From: Verrucomicrobiota bacterium | GTDB lineage: Bacteria; Verrucomicrobiota; Verrucomicrobiia; Verrucomicrobiales; Verrucomicrobiaceae | NCBI GenBank assembly: GCA_025360015.1 | Contig: JANYCZ010000011.1 | Span: 62,001-126,000, forward strand | Direction: 5' to 3' | DNA length: 64,000 bases | In this document: positions 42,156 to 50,188 of the stretch, piece by piece | Layout: each line of letters starts with the position of its first letter | Position numbering within the stretch: position 1 is the first letter of the stretch | Translations under genes and position numbers: made by a program | Notes under the pieces: generated by a model | Seen by the model: the letters and a program-made list of their open reading frames with translations, nothing else | The model's database searches: none | Told to the model about the DNA's origin: nothing

Positions 42156-45100
42156 ATGCTGAACTCCATCGTCACCTGGGCGCTGAACATGCGCGTGCTC
42201 GTTGTCGCCGCTGCGCTGGCGCTGCTGCTGGTCGGCATCAACGCGACGAGAAATGCACCGCTGGATGTGTTTCCTGAATTTGCGCCGCCGCTGGTGGAGG
42301 TGCAGACCGAGGCGCCGGGGCTTTCCACGGAGGAGGTGGATGCGCTGGTCACCGTGCCGCTGGAAAACTCGCTCAATGGTCTGCCGTTCCTCAAAACGCT
42401 GCGGTCTAAATCGGTGCTGGGTTTGTCCTCGGTGGTGATGATCTTTGACACAGGCACCGACATCCTCAAAGCGCGGCAACTCGTGCAGGAACGGCTGAAC
42501 CTTGCGCAAAACCGGCTGCCTGCCGTGGTAAAACCGCCTGTGCTCATGTCGCCGTATTCGTCCTTGAGCCGGGTGCTGAAGGTGGGGCTCACGTCGAAAA
42601 CACTTTCGCAGATGGAACTGAGCGAGTTGTCGCGCTGGACGATCCGTCCGCGCCTCATGTCCGTGCGTGGCGTGGCCAATGTCGCCATCTGGGGGCAGCG
42701 CGACAAACAGTACCAGGTGCTCGTCGATCCTCAGCGCTTGCGTGCGGCTGGCGTGACGCTGGACGCGATTACCAAGGCGGCGGGAGATGCTGCCGTGATC
42801 AGCGCGGGTGGATTCATCGACACACCCAATCAGCGGCTCAGTGTGGCGCAGTTGGCCTTGATCGTCACGCCGGAGGATCTGGCGCGCACGGTGGTGGAGT
42901 TTCGCAATGGTGCGCCGATCCGCCTTGGCGATGTGGCCGAGGTGAAGATTGGCAACCCGGCACCGATTGGGGATGGCGTCATCAATGATGGTCCGGGCAT
43001 CCTGCTCATTGTCGAAAAGCAGCCCTGGGGCAACACGCTGGACGTGACGCAGGGCGTCGAAAAAATGCTGGAGGAGCTGAAGCCTGCGCTGTCCGGAGTG
43101 GAGGTGGACAGCACCATCTTCCGGCCAGCCACGTTCATTCAGCTTTCCATGGACCACCTCACCGAGGCGCTGTGGCTCGGCTGTCTGCTGGTGGTCGTCG
43201 TGCTCGCGTTGTTCCTCGGCGACTGGCGCACCACGGTCATCAGCCTCACGGCCATTCCGCTCTCGCTGGCCATTGCGCTGCTCTTTCTGGCGTGGCGTGG
43301 CGAAACGATCAACACCATGATTCTAGCGGGTCTCATCATCGCGCTGGGTGAAGTGGTGGATGATGCGATCATCGATGTGGAAAACATCCTGCGCCGTCTG
43401 CGGCAAAACGCCGGGCTTGCAGAGCCGAAGTCGAAGCTGCGGGTGGTGCTTGATGCTTCGCTGGAGGTGCGCAGCGCGGTGGTGTATGCCAGCGTCATCA
43501 TCGTGCTGGTGTTTCTCCCGGTGTTTTTCCTGCCAGGTCTGGCGGGTACGTTTTTCCGGCCGCTCGCACTGTCCTACATTCTCGCCATCAGCGCATCGCT
43601 CATTGTGGCGCTCACGGTTACACCTGCGCTGAGTTTGATGCTGCTGCGCGTCAAGGATGGGCAGCATCGGGATGCTTTCGTCGCTCGTGGACTTAAGGCA
43701 GCGTATCGCGCCGTGCTGCCGATGTTTGCGCGCAGCCCCTGGCTGGCGCTGCTCATTCTCGCGGGTGCCTTTACCTTCACCGGATTCATCTGGCACACGC
43801 AGCTCAAGGAGGAGTTTCTGCCGAACTTCAAGGAGCGTGACTTCCTTATGCACTGGCTGGAAAAGCCGAATACTTCGGTTGAGGCGAGCACGCGCATCAC
43901 CATCGCCGCCAGCAAGGATCTCCGTGCGATTCCCGGCGTGCGCAATCTCGGCGCACACATCGGTCGTGCGGAGGTCGCGGATGAAGTGGTGGGCCCAGAC
44001 TTCACCGAGCTGTGGATCAGCCTGGATCCCAACGTCGATTACGATGAAACGATTCACAAGGCGCAGGCAGTGGTGGACGGCTACCCTGGTCTCACGCGTG
44101 ACCTGCTCACCTTCCTGCGGGAGCGTGTGAAGGAGGTGCTCACGGGTGCCAGTGCCAGCATCGTCGTGCGCATCTTTGGCTCGGATCTCGATGTGCTGCG
44201 GGATCGAGCAGCGGCAGTGGGCGCTGCTTTGAAGGATGTCCCAGGTGTGAGCGCTTTGAAGGTGGAATCCCTCACGCTGGTGCCGCAGATCACGGTCAAG
44301 CTGCGGCCTGATGCTGCGGCGCTGCATGGGCTGACGGCGGGCAAAGTGCGCCAGGCGGTGACCACGCTCATCAGCGGGAGAAAAGTCGGGGAGGTGTATC
44401 AGGATCAGCGGGTGCATGATGTCACCGTCTGGAGCCTGCCAGCGGTGCGCGCTGACTACACCACGCTGCGCGAGCTGCTTATTGAAACACCTGCCGGTGG
44501 TCATGTGAGCCTCGCCGATGTGGCTGATCTCGCCATCGTGCCAACGCCGAACGCGATCAAACGTGAGGGCGCTTCGCGGCGCATTGATGTGACCTGCAAC
44601 GTCACAGGCCGTGCTCTGGGAGAGGTCGCCCGCGAGATCGAAGAGCGTGTGGGCAAAGTGCCATTCCCCTCAGGGTATCACCCTGAAATCCTCGGTGAAT
44701 GGGCTGAACGCCAGTCCGCGCAGAGCCGCCTCGGCTGGCTCGCGCTGGCTTCATTCGCTGGCATCCTCGTGCTGCTGCTCGCTGATTTCCAGTCGCCACG
44801 GCTGGTGGTTCTCATTGCGCTGACGCTGCCTTTTGCCCTTATCGGTGGTGTCATGGCGGCGTGGTTGGGCGGTGGCGTGCTGTCGCTCGGCTCGCTGGTG
44901 GGTTTTGTCACGGTGCTGGGCATCGCCGCGCGTAATGGCATCCTGCTAGTGAGTCACTATAGGCATTTGCAGACTGAGGAAGGCAGACCGTTCGGGCTGG
45001 ATCTTGTTTTGGAAGGCAGCGCGGAGCGTCTTGTGCCTATTCTCATGACTGCGTCCACTGCGGCGCTGGCGTTGCTGCCGCTGGTGCTCAAAGGCAACGT

Positions 45101-45230
45101 GCCGGGCAATGAGATCGAACGGCCGATGGCGCTGGTCATTCTTGGCGGACTTGTGACCAGCACGCTGCTGAATCTTTTTCTGCTGCCGGCGCTGTATGCG
45201 CGGTTTGGCAATTTGAGGAAAGCCCCATGA
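42156..45230 (+). CDS. HME-type RND cation efflux pump, non-CusA substrate
   Basis: 1024 residues. Typical HME-RND features: [54 protein letters not shown], large periplasmic loops, and a fourth transmembrane helix with acidic residues ([13 protein letters not shown] around residue 402, with two adjacent aspartates). The three methionines of the CusA copper/silver relay are not conserved: the corresponding stretches read [30 protein letters not shown] and [16 protein letters not shown]. It probably exports a divalent cation or another toxic metal ion by proton antiport, as part of a tripartite complex with the preceding TolC and adaptor. The MFS gene overlaps its end by 4 bases. Confidence 0.9.
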   Translation: MLNSIVTWALNMRVLVVAAALALLLVGINATRNAPLDVFPEFAPPLVEVQTEAPGLSTEEVDALVTVPLENSLNGLPFLKTLRSKSVLGLSSVVMIFDTGTDILKARQLVQERLNLAQNRLPAVVKPPVLMSPYSSLSRVLKVGLTSKTLSQMELSELSRWTIRPRLMSVRGVANVAIWGQRDKQYQVLVDPQRLRAAGVTLDAITKAAGDAAVISAGGFIDTPNQRLSVAQLALIVTPEDLARTVVEFRNGAPIRLGDVAEVKIGNPAPIGDGVINDGPGILLIVEKQPWGNTLDVTQGVEKMLEELKPALSGVEVDSTIFRPATFIQLSMDHLTEALWLGCLLVVVVLALFLGDWRTTVISLTAIPLSLAIALLFLAWRGETINTMILAGLIIALGEVVDDAIIDVENILRRLRQNAGLAEPKSKLRVVLDASLEVRSAVVYASVIIVLVFLPVFFLPGLAGTFFRPLALSYILAISASLIVALTVTPALSLMLLRVKDGQHRDAFVARGLKAAYRAVLPMFARSPWLALLILAGAFTFTGFIWHTQLKEEFLPNFKERDFLMHWLEKPNTSVEASTRITIAASKDLRAIPGVRNLGAHIGRAEVADEVVGPDFTELWISLDPNVDYDETIHKAQAVVDGYPGLTRDLLTFLRERVKEVLTGASASIVVRIFGSDLDVLRDRAAAVGAALKDVPGVSALKVESLTLVPQITVKLRPDAAALHGLTAGKVRQAVTTLISGRKVGEVYQDQRVHDVTVWSLPAVRADYTTLRELLIETPAGGHVSLADVADLAIVPTPNAIKREGASRRIDVTCNVTGRALGEVAREIEERVGKVPFPSGYHPEILGEWAERQSAQSRLGWLALASFAGILVLLLADFQSPRLVVLIALTLPFALIGGVMAAWLGGGVLSLGSLVGFVTVLGIAARNGILLVSHYRHLQTEEGRPFGLDLVLEGSAERLVPILMTASTAALALLPLVLKGNVPGNEIERPMALVILGGLVTSTLLNLFLLPALYARFGNLRKAP

Positions 45231-46411
45231 AAGACGCCAAAGGCCCGGCCCTTCGCCTGCGCCTGCCAGCCACTGTGTGGGCGCTGGGATGGGTGAGCTT
45301 TTTCACGGATGTCTCCACTGAGATTGTGTATCCGTTGCTGCCTGTGTTTCTGACGACGACGCTGGGTGCCAGCATGGCGTTTGTGGGGTTGGTGGAAGGC
45401 ATCGCGGAGTCCACGGCGAGCCTGCTCAAAATCGCCAGCGGCTGGTGGTCGGACCGGGTGAAGAAGCGCAAGCCGCTCATGATTGCAGGCTATGGACTCA
45501 GTGCGCTGACGCGGCCATTGATCGCCATTGCGGCGACGGGGGCGCAGGTGCTGGGCGCGCGATTCATTGATCGCATTGGCAAAGGCATCCGCACCTCGCC
45601 ACGCGATGCCTTGCTGGCGGCTTCCGTGCCGGCGGAGCAACGTGGCGCTGCCTTTGGCGTGCAGCGTGCCATGGACAATGCGGGCGCGGTCTTCGGCCCG
45701 CTTATTGCGTGGGTCATGCTCCAATGGTTCACGAGCGATTACCGCGTGCTGTTCTGGATCGCGGTGCTTCCCATGTTGGGTGCGATGGCATGCTTGATTT
45801 TTGGCGCACGGGATCAGGCGCTGCCTGCAGCACCTGCTGCGGACAAGCCCGTGGTTCCTTTCAGCATCACGCCGGCCTTCAAGAGCTATCTCGGTGCGGT
45901 GCTGTTGTTCACGCTGGGGAATTCGAGCGATGCCTTCCTGCTGCTACGTGCGCAGGCGGTGGGCGTCCCGGTCAGCAGTCTGCCGCTGCTGTGGCTGGCG
46001 CTCAATCTGGTGAAATCGGTGAGCAGCTATCCTGCGGGTGTACTGAGTGACCGCATCGGCAGGCGCGGACTCATCATCGGTGGCTGGTGCGTGTATGCGC
46101 TGGTGTATGCAGGCTTCGGCCTCGCGAATCAGCCCTGGCATATTTGGGCCTTGTTTCTCGCCTACGGTTTGTTTTACGGCATGACGGAATCGACAGAGCG
46201 AGCGCTCGTGGCAGATTTTTATCCTGATGCCCAGCGTGGCCGTGCTTTCGGCAGCTTCAATTTCATCACAGGAATCGGTGCTCTGCCAGCCAGCCTGCTC
46301 ATGGGCTGGCTGTGGACGGCGCATGGGCCGCTGGTTGCCTTTAGCACGGGCGGCGCACTCGCTTTGTGTGCAGTGGTCTGGTTTGGGTTTAGAGTCCCGC
46401 ACGCTCGATAA
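45227..46411 (+). CDS. MFS transporter at the end of the first efflux operon
   Basis: 394 residues, about 12 helices. The start [75 protein letters not shown] is characteristic of a MFS group often found in metal-resistance islands. [45 protein letters not shown] fits the same group. The start overlaps the RND stop by 4 bases, so it is translationally coupled and belongs to the operon. It may remove from the cytoplasm what the RND complex then exports from the periplasm; the substrate is unknown. Confidence 0.82.
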   Translation: MKDAKGPALRLRLPATVWALGWVSFFTDVSTEIVYPLLPVFLTTTLGASMAFVGLVEGIAESTASLLKIASGWWSDRVKKRKPLMIAGYGLSALTRPLIAIAATGAQVLGARFIDRIGKGIRTSPRDALLAASVPAEQRGAAFGVQRAMDNAGAVFGPLIAWVMLQWFTSDYRVLFWIAVLPMLGAMACLIFGARDQALPAAPAADKPVVPFSITPAFKSYLGAVLLFTLGNSSDAFLLLRAQAVGVPVSSLPLLWLALNLVKSVSSYPAGVLSDRIGRRGLIIGGWCVYALVYAGFGLANQPWHIWALFLAYGLFYGMTESTERALVADFYPDAQRGRAFGSFNFITGIGALPASLLMGWLWTAHGPLVAFSTGGALALCAVVWFGFRVPHAR

Positions 46412-46419
46412 AAGCAAAA

Positions 46420-46442
46420 CGGCGTCTGGGGCACAGACGCCG
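46420..46442 (-). terminator. Hairpin terminator, oriented for the minus-strand lipoprotein gene
   Basis: A perfect 9-base stem (CGGCGTCTG / CAGACGCCG, 5-base loop) is followed by TTTTGCTTTT on the minus strand. On the plus strand no T-run follows, so it serves mainly the minus-strand gene ending at 46467, perhaps also blunting read-through from the MFS gene. Confidence 0.75.
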
Positions 46443-46466
46443 CCTGCATGAATGTCTCGTTGTTGC

Positions 46467-46796
46467 TTAATGAGTTGAGCAATGATGCATGGTGCCGCCG
46501 CAGGTCTTGCAGGTGTGTTCGGTGAATTCCCCCTTCTTCGCCCAGGCGACGAGTTTGGTTTCACAATCGGGGCAGCTCATGTGGCTGGAGGAGTGCAGGG
46601 TGACGATGCCTTTGTCACCAGGAGCCGAGGAGACCGAGGGGGATTTAAACGTGACGGTGTGGCACTTGCTGCAGGTTACCGCGCTGGTAGGGCAGCAGCT
46701 GGCGTGTTTGGCGGCGGTGGCCTGGCAGGAGACGAGGGCCAGGGCGCTGACGGCCATGAGTGCAGTGATGATGGATTGTATGAGTTTCGTTTTCAT
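46467..46796 (-). CDS. Cys/His-rich secreted lipoprotein, likely metal-binding
   Basis: 109 residues. A signal peptide with lipobox (ALALVSC, Cys24) suggests membrane anchoring. The mature part has eleven cysteines besides the lipobox one, arranged as CC, CxxC pairs (CSKC, CPDC, CKTC) and a CSTH end, with several histidines (THKx-like HSSSHMSCPDC, GGTMHHCSTH). The paired CxxC spacing suggests zinc-ribbon-like knuckles or a soft-metal site. I recognise no named family. Its own promoter candidate lies just behind the sigma-factor stop, and a terminator follows. Location inside the metal-efflux island supports periplasmic metal buffering. Confidence 0.65.
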   Translation of the reverse strand: MKTKLIQSIITALMAVSALALVSCQATAAKHASCCPTSAVTCSKCHTVTFKSPSVSSAPGDKGIVTLHSSSHMSCPDCETKLVAWAKKGEFTEHTCKTCGGTMHHCSTH

Positions 46797-46871
46797 GATG
46801 TGGTTATCTTGAGTGTGGATGAAGCAGCTGCTTCAACGACGACAAACCCCGATGCTTTGGCAAACCCTTGC

Positions 46872-46901
46872 TTATAACAAGGCAGGCGCACTGCATGACA
46901 A
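46872..46901 (-). promoter_or_regulatory. Candidate promoter of the Cys-rich lipoprotein gene
   Basis: Minus strand: TTGTCA (46901-46896), 18 bases, TTATAA (46877-46872). The -35 box lies 8 bases after the sigma-factor stop. The -10 sits inside a small inverted repeat CCTTG-N7-CAAGG. A 14-base perfect palindrome GAAGCAGCTGCTTC at 46821-46834 lies in the presumed leader. Confidence 0.4.
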
Positions 46902-46908
46902 AGCAGAG

Positions 46909-47481
46909 TCAGTCCGCCTGCGAACCACCGAGTGAGGCACGCAAAATCTGGCGTGCGCGGTAGATGCGTGTTTCGACAGCTTTGGCGCTGCAGCCTGCTG
47001 CTGCGGCGATTTCGGCGTAACTCATGTCCTGATAAATGAAGAGCAGCATGGCCTCGCGCAGATCGTCGGGCAGCGCGGCTAGAGCGGCTTCGACGCGCTG
47101 CAATTGCTCGCTGCGTTCCATCTGCTCATCCGGGCCGGGCTGTGTCTCCACGCTCTCGGGTACATGGTCGTCTTCGCTGTCGATGGAAACCGTGGGATGC
47201 CGCTGCTTCCAGCGGGCATGATTGCGCGCGAGATTGGCGGCAATGTGGAAGAGATAGGTGGGAAATGGTGCGCTGGGACTGTAGCGGGCGCGGCTTTGAT
47301 ACAGTTTTACAAAGGTCTCATGCGTGAGGTCGGTGGCTGTGGCGGCGTTGCCGGTCATGCGCAGGAGAAACGCGGCCACTTTGTCTTTCCAGCGATCCAT
47401 GAGGCTGTTCAGCGCCAGATCATCTCCAGCAGCGAGTCGCAGCATGGCGGCAATGTCGGCGTCGGGAGGCGTGTCGGACAT
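46909..47481 (-). CDS. ECF-type RNA polymerase sigma factor (CnrH-like position)
   Basis: 190 residues. Region 2 is seen at about 25-85 (LMDRWKDKVAAFLLRMTGNAATATDLTHETFVKLYQSRARYSPSAPFPTYLFHIAANLARNHARWKQR, with the helix 2.3/2.4 residues) and region 4 at about 125-180 (LQRVEAALAALPDDLREAMLLFIYQDMSYAEIAAAAGCSAKAVETRIYRARQIL). This is a normal sigma-70-family ECF factor. It is the third gene of an operon with an anti-sigma candidate and a CnrX-like sensor upstream (9-base gap), the order of cnrY-cnrX-cnrH. It likely transcribes its own operon and the divergent efflux set beginning at 48916. Confidence 0.88.
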   Translation of the reverse strand: MSDTPPDADIAAMLRLAAGDDLALNSLMDRWKDKVAAFLLRMTGNAATATDLTHETFVKLYQSRARYSPSAPFPTYLFHIAANLARNHARWKQRHPTVSIDSEDDHVPESVETQPGPDEQMERSEQLQRVEAALAALPDDLREAMLLFIYQDMSYAEIAAAAGCSAKAVETRIYRARQILRASLGGSQAD

Positions 47482-47490
47482 GCGCGTGGA

Positions 47491-47964
47491 TCAGTGGAAA
47501 GCATGGGCCGAAGCCAGCACGTGGGGAAGGACGACTTTCAAATAGTTGTCCGCCACCCCTGGTTCCATGCAGGCGGCAGTCTCATAGACATGCTGCAGCA
47601 TCGCCTGCTGGCACTCTTGAGTGAGACCGGCACGCGCGTTCATGAGTTTTATGACATCTTCCGTCAACGTGCGGCTGTGCGAAGCGGCCGCCTGCAGCGC
47701 TTGATCCGAATGCCGCACACGCAGGCATAACTCAGCGCATTTGGGCTGGTAGGCCAGATGCAGTGCCTTCACTTTTTCAAACTGTGAGTCCGTGAGATGG
47801 AGCGAGGCTCTCAGCCATTGGAGTTCGGGAAGCAGGCTGCCGTTTTCGACCGGCATCTGCGTCGTGTTCACACAGTCGCACGTTTTCAGCATCTGCTGCG
47901 AGCCAAAGAACATGCCAACGCCGAGCATGACAGCGGCGATGAGGATGATCAGGCCGCGCTTCAT
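47491..47964 (-). CDS. CnrX-like periplasmic metal sensor
   Basis: 157 residues with one N-terminal membrane helix (5-23, LIILIAAVMLGVGMFFGSQ) that anchors a periplasmic helical hairpin: LQWLRASLHLTDSQFEKVKALHLAYQPKCAELCLRVRHSDQAL and LTEDVIKLMNARAGLTQECQQAMLQHVYETAACMEPGVADNYLKVVLPHVL. This matches the CnrX/heavy-metal resistance (metal-sensor) fold with its LTxxQ segment and four-helix layout. Conserved positions carry His, Met and an unusual number of Cys (CDC near the membrane, C-x3-C, QEC, AC), suggesting a soft metal such as Cu or Ag. It overlaps the upstream membrane-protein gene by 4 bases and precedes the sigma gene by 9. Confidence 0.75.
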   Translation of the reverse strand: MKRGLIILIAAVMLGVGMFFGSQQMLKTCDCVNTTQMPVENGSLLPELQWLRASLHLTDSQFEKVKALHLAYQPKCAELCLRVRHSDQALQAAASHSRTLTEDVIKLMNARAGLTQECQQAMLQHVYETAACMEPGVADNYLKVVLPHVLASAHAFH

Positions 47965-48284
47965 TGTGGCACCTCGTGTTCCATGCGCAGGAAGGGATTG
48001 ATGGATTCTGCATAGGCCAGCTCACCCTGTGTGCGAAAAGACTCACGGTGTTGGATCCATCCAAAACCACCTCCCAGCAGCATGCAGACGGCGATGGTGG
48101 CAAAGGCAGGCGCTGGCCGCGCGAGTGTGCCGAGCCATGCCTGCCAGAGCTGCGACAGTGCCCTGCGGAGCGAGGTGGGCTCCTCAGCCTCGATACGTGC
48201 CCAGACTTCCCGGGTGAAGGACCCGGGCAGCGAAATGGAAGCGGGAGATTCGCGCAGGAGCTGGTGAAGCTGGTCGTCGTTCAT
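47961..48284 (-). CDS. Small single-pass membrane protein, candidate anti-sigma factor (CnrY-like position)
   Basis: 107 residues. The cytosolic half (1-57) has a SISLPGSFTREVWARIEAEE stretch typical of short anti-sigma N-termini; one membrane helix lies at about 60-78 (AFATIAVCMLLGGGFGWI), with about 30 residues outside. In cnrYXH the small membrane protein CnrY binds the sigma factor and CnrX senses metal outside. Size, topology and gene order match, but sequence similarity to CnrY is not evident. It is the first gene of the operon (4-base overlap to the sensor). Confidence 0.6.
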   Translation of the reverse strand: MNDDQLHQLLRESPASISLPGSFTREVWARIEAEEPTSLRRALSQLWQAWLGTLARPAPAFATIAVCMLLGGGFGWIQHRESFRTQGELAYAESINPFLRMEHEVPQ

Positions 48285-48475
48285 GGGATCAATTAGACTA
48301 ACATGATTAACACCTGGGTCCGATCAAACCCTTGCGGAAAGTGTGCGAATGTTGGTGCGGATTGCGCATGAGAAGATTTTCCGAGGGTTTTGGGCGGATC
48401 GGGTGTTCTATTGCATGCGGGCAATTATCTTGCCTTGTTGGCCCACTTCCCGCAGTCTTCCTCGTCACACCCCAT

Positions 48476-48832
48476 ATGAACGCCTGCTTTTTCAGAGTCC
48501 TGATCGTCATCGCACTTGGGGCGGCCCATCTGTCTGGTCTCATGACTCCAGCCGGTGCTGCGATGGTGAAGGTGCCTGCCTGTGGCATGGCGTGCTGTGT
48601 GAAAGGGGGCTGTGAATGCCTGGCTATACCAGCGGATACGCTACCGCAGCCATCGCCCAATGCCCCCGTGGTGGCCAAGCTGGACATGAAATATGTGCCC
48701 ACGCTGCTCGCGCTTCTTCCAGCCCCGGTGGCTGACAGCATGGCAATTCCGGTCCTGCCGCCTGTAATCGCGGGCAGCAGGCAGGCCTCGGCGACGCCGA
48801 TGTTCCGGCTGCATTGCGCCATGCTCATGTGA
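48476..48832 (+). CDS. Small secreted Cys-rich protein of unknown function
   Basis: 118 residues from the ATG at 48476; the longer frame upstream begins in the operon's divergent control region and looks like non-coding read-through. A signal peptide (1-29, ending AGAA) precedes ACGMACCVKGGCECL, a cluster of five cysteines in 14 residues, and then a Pro/Ala-rich tail ending LHCAML. I do not recognise a family. Small Cys-cluster proteins next to CusCBA-type genes are often metal carriers. It is the first gene of the divergent efflux set, 83 bases before the TolC gene. Confidence 0.55.
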   Translation: MNACFFRVLIVIALGAAHLSGLMTPAGAAMVKVPACGMACCVKGGCECLAIPADTLPQPSPNAPVVAKLDMKYVPTLLALLPAPVADSMAIPVLPPVIAGSRQASATPMFRLHCAMLM

Positions 48833-48862
48833 AGCAGTCCGTTCCTGACAGGTAAGGTGTGT

Positions 48863-48875
48863 CCACGTGTCGTGG
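48863..48875. promoter_or_regulatory. Short inverted repeat before the second TolC gene
   Basis: CCACG-TGT-CGTGG, 41 bases upstream of the TolC start. It may be an operator, but five-base arms are weak evidence. Confidence 0.25.
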
Positions 48876-48915
48876 CCGCCGCATTGCTAGAACGAAACTT
48901 TTTCCATGAGAACCT

Positions 48916-50184
48916 ATGCCCATTTCCCAATCAATCACTGCGCTGGCGCTGGCCTTCGCAGCGGCGGCGCAGGCCGCCGAGAGCAGCACAGCAGCGGCCC
49001 CCATTTTCATCCAGCGTCTCGTTAGTGAGGCGGTGACCAAACATCCCAAGGTCGGTGCCGCGGAGGCACGGACGCAGGCCGCAGCATCCGCCGTGCGTGG
49101 CGTGCGGCTGTGGCAGGACCCGCAGGTCGGGCTGGGCCTGATGGCGGCCAACAACATGAACCGACAGGTCAATGGCGACATTCTGGCCAGCATCGACCTG
49201 CCCCTGCCCCGCCTAGGTTTGTACAAGGCGGAGAAGCGCAAAGCGAATGCAGATGAATTGATGCAGCAGGCCACACAGCGGCAAACAGCGAATGAGCTCG
49301 GCCTGTCTGTGGCGCAGGCTGTGCTGGAACTCGCCCTGGCTGATGAGGTGATCCGCCTGCAGGCGGAGAATCTCGCATGGCTGGGCACCATCGTGAAGAC
49401 GGCCGAAGAGCGCGCCAAAAATCCTGACGCCACAGCCACGGAGACGCTGCGGCTGGAGAGCGAATTCGCCGTGCGTACGCAGACACTTGCGAGCGCGAGG
49501 CGTCAGCGGGCGCAGTTTGCCACCACGCTGAACCTGCTGCTGGTGCGAGCGCCGGAGGCACCGTGGGCAGCATTGATTTTGCCGGTGAAGGCGGAGGAAA
49601 TTTTCAGTGCAATCTCGCTGAAGGTGCGGCTGGAGCACGACAATCCGCAACTCGATGCCATGCGGCATCAGGTCGAGGGGGCGCAGGCAGAGGCGGATGC
49701 CGCGCGGGCGCGGAAGAAGCCCGTGTTCTCGTTAGGCACGCAGTACTTCACCTATTCGCGAGGCACCATCAATGACTCAATGCTGGTGTTCGGTTTCAAA
49801 ATGACGCTGCCATGGTTCAACAGCAGGGTGTACAAGGCGGACATTGAACGTGCGGACAATCTGCGCGCCGCCTCGCAGCGGGATTTGGATGCGGGGCAGC
49901 GTGAACTTTACACGCAGCTCACGGCTTTGATCACCGAGGCAAAAAACCAGCAGCAGCTCGCGGAGGCCTATGCAAACGAGGTGCTGCCCAAGTCAGAGCA
50001 GGCGCTCTCAACGCTGCAAAACGCCTGGGTGTCCTCAAAGGCCACGCTGCTCGAAGTGCTGGATGCCCGCCGCCTGCTGCTCGATGCGCGGCAGGAGCAA
50101 AAGCGCGCACTCGCCGCACGGCACGTCGCTGCGTATTCGCTCACAGCCCTGATCGGTGGCCTGATCAAAGCTCCAACTCATTAA
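48916..50184 (+). CDS. TolC-family outer-membrane protein of the second efflux set
   Basis: 422 residues with a Sec signal peptide (1-20, ending AAQAAE) and no lipobox, unlike the first set's channel. Two outer-membrane efflux repeats are visible: LVSEAVTKHPKVGAAEARTQAAASAVRGVRLWQDPQVGLGLMAANN and LEHDNPQLDAMRHQVEGAQAEADAARARKKPVFSLGTQYFTYSRG, each with the long alpha-barrel helices. It is the exit duct for the adaptor (4-base gap) and CusA-like pump that follow. Confidence 0.9.
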   Translation: MPISQSITALALAFAAAAQAAESSTAAAPIFIQRLVSEAVTKHPKVGAAEARTQAAASAVRGVRLWQDPQVGLGLMAANNMNRQVNGDILASIDLPLPRLGLYKAEKRKANADELMQQATQRQTANELGLSVAQAVLELALADEVIRLQAENLAWLGTIVKTAEERAKNPDATATETLRLESEFAVRTQTLASARRQRAQFATTLNLLLVRAPEAPWAALILPVKAEEIFSAISLKVRLEHDNPQLDAMRHQVEGAQAEADAARARKKPVFSLGTQYFTYSRGTINDSMLVFGFKMTLPWFNSRVYKADIERADNLRAASQRDLDAGQRELYTQLTALITEAKNQQQLAEAYANEVLPKSEQALSTLQNAWVSSKATLLEVLDARRLLLDARQEQKRALAARHVAAYSLTALIGGLIKAPTH

Positions 50185-50188
50185 TCGT

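Noticed and set aside
43323-44504. Antisense frame of nearly 400 codons opposite the first RND pump
   Set aside because: No recognisable domain, Arg/His-rich composition, and a clear RND sequence on the other strand.
46420-46442. Hairpin as terminator of the plus-strand MFS gene
   Set aside because: The T-run is on the minus-strand side only. It is assigned to the lipoprotein gene instead.
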